Assembly: GCA_049792815.1 (NCBI GenBank)
Contig: JBARBG010000169.1
Coordinates: forward strand, 1-39,810
DNA length: 39,810 nucleotides
Direction: 5' to 3'
Source: DAIDKA01 sp049792815
GTDB lineage: Bacteria; Pseudomonadota; Gammaproteobacteria; Steroidobacterales; Steroidobacteraceae
Positions 34,641-39,810 of this stretch are shown piece by piece. The position numbers and the translations under genes are program-made. Numbering within the stretch: position 1 is the first letter of the stretch; the number at the start of each line of letters is the position of its first letter. Below the pieces are notes generated by a model, which searched no databases, was not told the DNA's origin, and saw only the letters and a list, made by a program, of their open reading frames with translations.

Positions 34641-34658
34641 ATGACTGTCATATGACAG
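34636..34658. promoter_or_regulatory. Tandem near-palindromes GTCAYATGAC
   Basis: GTCACATGAC (34636-34645) and GTCATATGAC (34647-34656) are repeated with an 11-bp period, one helical turn. The second sits in a perfect 14-bp palindrome, CTGTCATATGACAG (34645-34658). This is a candidate operator for a dimeric regulator upstream of the PiT fragment and TonB gene. Confidence 0.4.
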
Positions 34659-34681
34659 CCCGGGTCGGCCTGCCGGTGTGC

Positions 34682-34855
34682 TCAGGGATACGGGCGGTAG
34701 TAGGGGCCATAGCCGTAGTGGTAGCCATATCCCACGCCAACTCCGACCACCGGAACCACGGGCGCGACCACCAGACCGTGGCGGGTCGGGACGGCCACAC
34801 AGCCACCGAGAAGCCCGAGTGAAGCGACAACCAGCGCAGTGATCAAAGTCTTCAT
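34682..34855 (-). CDS. Small lipoprotein of 57 residues
   Basis: A short gene encodes a lipoprotein precursor: signal MKTLITALVVASLGLLGGC with lipobox LGGC, a Val/Pro-rich middle and a Tyr/Gly-rich tail (GYGYHYGYGPYYRPYP). GGAGG precedes the ATG with 9-nt spacing. Tiny lipoproteins with Tyr-rich tails are common in gammaproteobacteria, but no function is known. It lies upstream of the PiT fragment and TonB gene on the same strand. I am confident of the lipoprotein start; expression is inference. Confidence 0.7.
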   Translation of the reverse strand: MKTLITALVVASLGLLGGCVAVPTRHGLVVAPVVPVVGVGVGYGYHYGYGPYYRPYP

Positions 34856-34961
34856 GATCTTAGGCCTCCATGTTGAACCCTTACCCTGAACAACGCCTCA
34901 GGGGCGGGGTGGGGGGACCAGGATTACGCGACCTTAATGGCCGGTTTTTGTGGCCTGTTCT

Positions 34962-36635
34962 TTATGGAATGGCCAGTGCCACCCCGGTGGCATTGCCGGC
35001 ACTCAAATCGATGGTCGTGGCCGCTGGTGACCGGGTCAGAGTGCCGGTGGGATTGGATGAGTTCCAGGCCCAGACCTCGGCGTTATAAACCCCTGGAGCA
35101 TAGCTGGCCGTTGAGCTGCCGCCGGGCGCCACGGCCGTGAGAGTCAGCGTGTTCTGGGCGCCGCTGAGATAGGCGTCGAGGGGTGCCGCGGCCACCAGCG
35201 CGCCGTTGTAGGTCAGGAACAGTTCTGCCTTGTCGTAGGCCCCGGCGCTGGTGATGTTGACCGTGCCTGCGATGCTGTTGGCGCTGCTGCCCGTGGGAAC
35301 CTGTGGCGCAGACACCGTAAAGAGTGCCGTGGTCGCGGCTGCGCCGGGTGCGGCGACGGTGGTGCCCAACGCCGCCGTGCCGTACGCCGGATTGATGGCC
35401 GCAATGGCATAGGTCGCGGCGCCCTGGCTGGGAGTCGCAGTGGTCAGCGAAATGGTGCCCCCGGTGAGATAGCTGCCGTACTGCAGGCTGCCGCCGGAGA
35501 TGGACTGATCGCTGGCGAATACCCCGCTGAGTGGATCCAGGGCGCGCCCTTCCACGAGGTAGGGCACTTCGGAGGGCAGCGGCAGGGTCTGGTAGAAGCC
35601 GATCACCGAGCTGGTCGGGGCGGCCGGCGCGCTGGAGTTGAGGTTGACCAGGAAGGGCGTCGCGGCCGTCAGGGTGACGGTGCCCAAGGAAGCCGTGGCA
35701 CCACCCGGGGCGCCCGCGGTCACGGGAACGGACTTGATGATCACGGTATCGATGGCCGGGCCATGAATCACCAGGTCGTACGTGCTTTGCGCACCCGAGG
35801 CCGTGGACAGGGGGTACAGGATGAAATTGCCCGCGGAGTCGACGCGTGTGGTCTTGACGATGACATGCCGTGTCCCGTCGCTGCTGAGCGCCTCGGCGGC
35901 CACCTGCACATCGGGCAGGCCAGCGGGCGAGAGCGTCGCGACACCCGTCAGCGACACGGCGCCTTGGATGTTGCCCGAGTACTTCACGTTATAGGTCTGC
36001 GGATGCGGATTGAGGGCGTAGGCCGGCTGGCCGCTCAGTGAGATCGGCACCAGGTCCCGTGTGGCATCAAAATCGATGATGGCCGAGGTGGTGGCGACCA
36101 CAGGTGAGGACGACGCGGGGGCCGAGGAGGTCGGGGTGCCGAAGCCTGAGCTGGTGGTGGCTGCGGCGACCTTGAGACTGGTGCTGATGTTGATGCCCTG
36201 CGCCGCGTTCAGGATGGCTAGCGGCGCCGTTCGGGCCACATCAACGGAATCGATATAACTGACCTCGTCATTGCTGGTGGCACCGCTGGTCGAAGCGGAG
36301 GACTCCAGCGTGTCGGTGGAGTCGGCCAGGACCAGCATGACCTGGGAGTAGCTGCCGGCCGCGAGCTTCAGCTGGTTGGCAAACTGACTCAAGGTGCCAT
36401 TGTTGAGATTGACCAGGTCGACGGTCTGCGGCGTGGTCAGTGTGAACTTCGACCAGGTGCTGTCGGTGGCCAGGGCCGTGGCGCTGGTGTTGAACCAGAT
36501 CTGATTGACGGTCAGGAAGACATGGGAGAACTGCGCGGCAGTGTTACCCGTGGCCGAGACATTGGTACGCGCTTGGCAGCCCGCGAGCAGCGCACATCCG
36601 AGCAGGACGGTGACGGCGGTCAGCTTGTTCGGCAT
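34962..36635 (-). CDS. DUF4382-like lipoprotein
   Basis: The function is unknown. The 557-residue protein begins with lipoprotein signal MPNKLTAVTVLLGCALLAGC. The next ~150 residues look like a DUF4382 domain (FSHVFLTVNQIWF, PQTVDLVNL, LKLAAGSYSQVMLVL). The middle and C-terminal parts are rich in Ala, Ser, Thr and Gly with repeated beta-strand patterns (ASLGTVTLTAATPFLVNL; SIAGTVNITSAGAYDKAELFL), consistent with immunoglobulin- or carboxypeptidase-regulatory-like folds. It is surface- or periplasm-exposed. AAGG precedes the ATG. No terminator is evident behind it, and 34867-34961 contains nothing that I recognise. Confidence 0.82.
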   Translation of the reverse strand: MPNKLTAVTVLLGCALLAGCQARTNVSATGNTAAQFSHVFLTVNQIWFNTSATALATDSTWSKFTLTTPQTVDLVNLNNGTLSQFANQLKLAAGSYSQVMLVLADSTDTLESSASTSGATSNDEVSYIDSVDVARTAPLAILNAAQGINISTSLKVAAATTSSGFGTPTSSAPASSSPVVATTSAIIDFDATRDLVPISLSGQPAYALNPHPQTYNVKYSGNIQGAVSLTGVATLSPAGLPDVQVAAEALSSDGTRHVIVKTTRVDSAGNFILYPLSTASGAQSTYDLVIHGPAIDTVIIKSVPVTAGAPGGATASLGTVTLTAATPFLVNLNSSAPAAPTSSVIGFYQTLPLPSEVPYLVEGRALDPLSGVFASDQSISGGSLQYGSYLTGGTISLTTATPSQGAATYAIAAINPAYGTAALGTTVAAPGAAATTALFTVSAPQVPTGSSANSIAGTVNITSAGAYDKAELFLTYNGALVAAAPLDAYLSGAQNTLTLTAVAPGGSSTASYAPGVYNAEVWAWNSSNPTGTLTRSPAATTIDLSAGNATGVALAIP

Positions 36636-36685
36636 TGCAGCTACCTTAAACGGCCTTGAGTCAGACCGGTTGACCCGGCGCAGGT

Positions 36686-36946
36686 TCAGTGCCGGACCTT
36701 GCGACCGGCCTTGCGGGAGTCGTCACCGATGTCGTAATCGTCAAAGTCGCTGGTAAGTTCTGCGGTCTGCTTGTCCTCCCGCATCCGCTCCAGACGGCGC
36801 CACGGCGGCTCGCCGCTCTTCTGCGCGCGCTTCTTGGCGAGGTCCAGGTCCTTGATCACCTGGTCAAGATCGACGTCGGCCTCTTCGGCGACCGGCTCGT
36901 CGATCTCCTCTCCCTCGAATTCCTCGGATTCAGCTTTTTCGCTCAT
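36686..36946 (-). CDS. Small acidic conserved protein (PA3496-like)
   Basis: An 86-residue acidic protein starts MSEKAESEEFEGEEIDEP and ends in a basic GRKVRH. The middle has GEPPWRRLERMREDKQTAEL followed by SDFDDYDIG. This pattern, W-R-x-L-E, then a Leu-acidic-F/D-D-Y tail, recalls the PA3496-type small proteins of pseudomonads and xanthomonads, whose role is unclear. It has no signal peptide. The upstream ribosome-binding site is weak. It lies between gspF and the DUF4382 gene on the same strand. Confidence 0.6.
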   Translation of the reverse strand: MSEKAESEEFEGEEIDEPVAEEADVDLDQVIKDLDLAKKRAQKSGEPPWRRLERMREDKQTAELTSDFDDYDIGDDSRKAGRKVRH

Positions 36947-37023
36947 GGCCGACCAACCATGGTGACTCGCTTTGCGGATTCTGGCGAAGTCGTACTACAG
37001 GATCAACCCGTCGTGAAAAGTTC

Positions 37024-38238
37024 TCAATGAATCAGCTGATTCATCTGGAAAATGGGTAGCAGCATTGCAAAAACGATGCCCATTACGAACAGCCCCATGA
37101 GCACGATCAGGCCCGGACCCAGCAGCCCGACAATGGCTGTCAGCAGTCCGTCGAGCTCGCGCTCCTGGCTGATGGCTGCGCGTTCCAGCATGCTTTCCAG
37201 CTCACCGCTGGACTCCCCGCTTTGGATGAGATGGATGGTCATGGGCGGGAACAGCTTGCTGATCGCGAGCGAGCGGCCGATCGAGGCGCCTTCACGGACC
37301 CGCAGCGAGGCCTCCGCGACCGCATCACGCATCGGGAGGTTTGTGACCACTTCCCCGGCAATACGCAGCGCATCCAGCACCGGCACGGTGGCCGCGGTAA
37401 GAATGCTCAAGGTGCGTGTAAAGCGCGCGGTATTGAAGCCGCGCACCAGTTTGCCCATCAGCGGCACCCGCAGCTGCAGCAGCTGGAAGCGGCGCTTGGG
37501 GCCGGGCTTGGCCAGCCAGCGTGACAGCAGGATGAAGCCTACTACGCCAATGACCAGGACATAGATGCCGCGCAGACGCAGGAAATCACTGACACTGATC
37601 AGCAGCCGCGTCATGATGGGCAACTGGGCGTGGCTTGAAGTGAAGACGTTCACGACCTTGGGCACCACGTAGACCATCAGCCCGGCCACGATCATCACGC
37701 ACATCGTCGTCAGGGCGATGGGGTAGAGCATGGCCCCCAGCACCTTCTGGCGCATTTCCTCGCGACTCTCGGTGTAGTCAGCCAGCCGCTCCAGCACCGA
37801 GTCCAGGTGTCCCGCCTGTTCACCGGCCGAGACCGTGGCGCGATAGATTTCCGGGAACACCCGCGGGAAATCCGCAAAGCCGTCGGCGAGGGTGTGACCT
37901 TCCATGACCCTGGCGCGCACGCCCAGTACGACGCTCTGCACGCGCTCCCTCTCGGTCTGCTGCGAGACGGCGAGCAGGGATTCCTCCAGCGGCAGTCCCG
38001 CCTTCACCAGTGTCGCCAGCTGCCGGGTGAAGAGGGCCAGGTCGGTGGCCGACACGCGGCGGGCGAAGGAGAAGCTGCGCTTCTGCGACTTCTCCTGCTC
38101 CGCGACCGCATTGACGGTGACCGGGAGCAGCTGCCGCTCGCGCAGCAACTGCCGCACGTGACGCGCGGTGTCGCCCTCGAGAATGCCGCGGCTTTCGCGT
38201 CCGCCGATGTCAACTGCCGTGTACTCGAATGCGCCCAC
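37024..38238 (-). CDS. gspF: Type II secretion system inner-membrane protein GspF
   Basis: GspF is the polytopic platform protein of the type II secretion system and interacts with the GspE ATPase. The 404-residue protein has the N-terminal FEYTAVDIGGRESRGILEGD, two GspF domains (LALFTRQLATLVKAGLPLEESL and RFTRTLSILTAATVPVLDAL) and three hydrophobic helices (VMIVAGLMVYVVPKV, IGVVGFILLS, the final GLIVLMGLFVMGIVFAMLLPIFQ). The start lies 5 bp after the gspE stop. A type IV pilus PilC is less likely because of the ending PIFQMNQLIH. Confidence 0.94.
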   Translation of the reverse strand: MGAFEYTAVDIGGRESRGILEGDTARHVRQLLRERQLLPVTVNAVAEQEKSQKRSFSFARRVSATDLALFTRQLATLVKAGLPLEESLLAVSQQTERERVQSVVLGVRARVMEGHTLADGFADFPRVFPEIYRATVSAGEQAGHLDSVLERLADYTESREEMRQKVLGAMLYPIALTTMCVMIVAGLMVYVVPKVVNVFTSSHAQLPIMTRLLISVSDFLRLRGIYVLVIGVVGFILLSRWLAKPGPKRRFQLLQLRVPLMGKLVRGFNTARFTRTLSILTAATVPVLDALRIAGEVVTNLPMRDAVAEASLRVREGASIGRSLAISKLFPPMTIHLIQSGESSGELESMLERAAISQERELDGLLTAIVGLLGPGLIVLMGLFVMGIVFAMLLPIFQMNQLIH

Positions 38239-38243
38239 TACCG

Positions 38244-39743
38244 CTAATCCTCGCGTGTCACTCGCAGGATCTCCTCCAAGGTGGTCTCCCCGCGCAGCAC
38301 CCGGGTGCGTCCGTCATCGCGGATCGAGGGGGTGAGGCCGCGCGCGTGCCGCTCCAGTTCCTGTTCGGCGGCGCCATCGTGAATCATGGTGCGCATGTGG
38401 TCATCGACCATGACCAGCTCATAGATGCCGCTGCGGCCGCGGTAGCCGTTGTTGCCGTTGCCCGGCCGGTACAGGGTCGGCGCCTCATCATCCTTGCGCA
38501 GATTCAGCAGCCGGCGTTCGTAGTCCCCGGCCTTGAAGGCCTGGCGGTTCTCAGGGTTCAGGACGCGCACCAGGCGCTGCGCGACGACCCCGATGAGACT
38601 GGAGGACAGCAGGAAGGGCTCGATACCCATGTCGCGCAGGCGCGTCACGGCGCCGACGGCGGTGTTGGTATGCAGCGTCGAGAGCACGAGGTGACCGGTG
38701 AGACTGGCCTGCACCGCGATCTGCGCGGTTTCCAGGTCGCGGATTTCGCCGATCATCACCACATCCGGGTCCTGGCGCAGGATGGCACGCAGGCCGCGCG
38801 CGAAGGTCATTTCCACCTTGGTGTTGACCTGCGTCTGGCCGATGCCATCGATGTAGTACTCGATGGGATCCTCGACCGTCATGATGTTGCGCGAGTTGTC
38901 GTTGAGGCGTTCCAGCGCCGCATACAGCGTGGTGGTCTTGCCCGAGCCGGTGGGTCCGGTCACCAGCAGGATGCCGTGCGGCTTATGGATGAGTTCGTCG
39001 ATTTGCTGGCCGGTGCTCGGATCCATCCCCAAGGCGGAGAGGTCGAGCCGCCCGGCCTGCTTGTCGAGGATACGCAGCACCACCCGTTCGCCATGACCGC
39101 TCGGGATCGTGGACACGCGCACGTCGACCGCGCGCCCGGCGATGCGCAAACTGATGCGGCCGTCCTGCGGCAGGCGCTTCTCGGCGATATCAAGCTTGGA
39201 CATCACCTTGATGCGCGACACCACCAGCGGCGCCACCGCGCGCTTGGACTGCAGCACCTCGCGCAGCACGCCGTCGACGCGGAAACGCACCACCAGGCGG
39301 TTCTCGAAGGGCTCGACATGGATATCCGAGGCGTTTTCCTTCACCGCCTGGGTCAGCACCGCATTGATGAGGCGAATGATGGGCGCATCATCGTCGGCTT
39401 CCAGCAGATCCGTCTGTTCGGGCAGCACCTGCGCCAGGTGCATCAGATCCTCGGTGTCCTCGAAGCCGCCGACCGCGTCCATGGCATTGGCGCCGGTCTC
39501 GTACGCCTGGCGCAGCAGATTGTCGAAGGTCGGCTCATCCACGCGATCGATGGCGAGCGGCAGGCGCAGATAGCGGCGCACTTCGGCAAGCGCCAGCGGC
39601 GAGGCACCGTTGCGCACCGTGCACTGTGCCACCCCCTCGGTGATGGCGCCCACCAGTACGCCATGGCGCTTGGCGAAAGCAAACGAGATGCGTCGCTCCG
39701 CGGCTGCCGGCCCGGCCAGGGCCATGGCGGGAGTCGCACTCAC
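38244..39743 (-). CDS. gspE: Type II secretion ATPase GspE
   Basis: GspE is the hexameric cytoplasmic ATPase that powers the secretion pseudopilus. The 499-residue protein has an N-terminal domain for GspL contact, the NASDIHVEP and FRVDGVLRE region, Walker A GPTGSGKTT (about residues 261-269), the Asp box DPIEYY, Walker B MIGEIRDLETA and the His box TGHLVLSTLHTN. The C-terminal zinc domain has lost its cysteines: the expected CPxC and CxxC read NPEN and GNGNN, although GYRGRSGIYEL remains. The GTG start at 39743 overlaps the upstream stop (GTGA). gspF follows. Confidence 0.95.
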   Translation of the reverse strand: MSATPAMALAGPAAAERRISFAFAKRHGVLVGAITEGVAQCTVRNGASPLALAEVRRYLRLPLAIDRVDEPTFDNLLRQAYETGANAMDAVGGFEDTEDLMHLAQVLPEQTDLLEADDDAPIIRLINAVLTQAVKENASDIHVEPFENRLVVRFRVDGVLREVLQSKRAVAPLVVSRIKVMSKLDIAEKRLPQDGRISLRIAGRAVDVRVSTIPSGHGERVVLRILDKQAGRLDLSALGMDPSTGQQIDELIHKPHGILLVTGPTGSGKTTTLYAALERLNDNSRNIMTVEDPIEYYIDGIGQTQVNTKVEMTFARGLRAILRQDPDVVMIGEIRDLETAQIAVQASLTGHLVLSTLHTNTAVGAVTRLRDMGIEPFLLSSSLIGVVAQRLVRVLNPENRQAFKAGDYERRLLNLRKDDEAPTLYRPGNGNNGYRGRSGIYELVMVDDHMRTMIHDGAAEQELERHARGLTPSIRDDGRTRVLRGETTLEEILRVTRED

Positions 39744-39810
39744 CGCTGGGCCTGTGGCGCTGAGCTTGCGGCCGGGGACGCAGGGGCGGCCGTGGCAGTG
39801 GCCGCAGCGG
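39740..39810 (-). CDS. C-terminal tail of the gene upstream of gspE (probably another type II secretion gene)
   Basis: Only the last 23 residues are inside the window, an Ala/Pro/Ser-rich tail ending in QAQR before a TGA that overlaps the gspE GTG. Coupling to gspE suggests gspD or another secretion gene, but the tail itself has no diagnostic motif. Confidence 0.4.
   Translation of the reverse strand, partial: AAATATAAPASPAASSAPQAQR

Noticed and set aside
34870..35140. Plus-strand frames near the end of the DUF4382 gene
   Set aside because: They overlap its coding sequence and have no signature.
1..39810. CRISPR arrays, tRNA or rRNA genes, insertion sequences, phage genes
   Set aside because: No regularly spaced direct repeats, tRNA-like elements, transposase motifs or terminal inverted repeats were found by reading.

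Overview
This window is chromosomal DNA from a high-GC gammaproteobacterium. The evidence is the conserved rne / rluC / maf / yceD / rpmF / fabH neighbourhood, a type II secretion system, an Lpp/OprI-type lipoprotein, a LexA box of the E. coli type, and an imuA-imuB-dnaE2 mutasome. The mix of xylan/xylose genes, a LacI-type operator TGGTAGCGCTACCA and a PA14-containing GH3 enzyme suggests the Xanthomonadales/Nevskiales/Steroidobacter side of the group; that placement is inference.

Region 1 (1-6050) is housekeeping. It holds the 5' two thirds of rne (minus) with a ~330-nt leader, divergent rluC, a convergent Maf-type pyrophosphatase (yceF), and a yceD-rpmF-fabH operon whose promoter puts the yceD start codon about 3 nt after the predicted +1. 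A small alanine-zipper lipoprotein gene ends in two tandem terminators. plsX and fabD/fabG/acpP, usual neighbours of fabH, are absent.

Region 2 (6200-23940) is a glucuronoxylan/xylose locus. The minus operon manD-uxaC-FAD oxidoreductase faces away from aguA-uxuB (plus) across a 47-bp gap. Next come a sugar-porter MFS gene (minus), a LacI-family regulator, and the operon galM-xylB-xylA-GH3 beta-xylosidase-kdgK. Secreted AguA and the GH3 enzyme would release glucuronate and xylose. UxaC, UxuB and ManD turn glucuronate into 2-keto-3-deoxygluconate (KDG), and KdgK, encoded in the xylose operon, phosphorylates it. XylA/XylB convert xylose to xylulose 5-phosphate. Copies of one palindrome lie in the MFS/lacI gap and inside the galM promoter, so the LacI protein probably controls transporter and operon together. 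Many genes are joined by 1-4 bp stop/start overlaps.

Region 3 (23920-30130) is an SOS mutagenesis cassette, lexA-imuA-imuB-dnaE2, with a consensus LexA box at the lexA promoter. A truncated PIN-domain gene lies against that promoter on the other strand.

Region 4 (30130-36950) is accessory and envelope-related: a GPR1/FUN34/YaaH acetate-type transporter, an exported TPR protein built on a duplicated module, a DUF4097-like lipoprotein with eight TSNG-type repeats, a TonB-family protein with a long extra C-terminus, a fragment of a PiT phosphate transporter, a 57-residue lipoprotein, a DUF4382-like lipoprotein and a small acidic protein.

Region 5 (37000-39810) holds type II secretion genes gspF and gspE, plus the tail of an upstream gene. 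GspE lacks the usual four-cysteine zinc motif.

The best leads for something new are the PYROXD2-like FAD enzyme coupled to uxaC, the ImuB lacking part of its palm, the cysteine-free GspE, the PiT remnant with its tandem palindromes, and the TonB protein with an added domain. All assignments come from reading motifs in the sequence; no database search was run.
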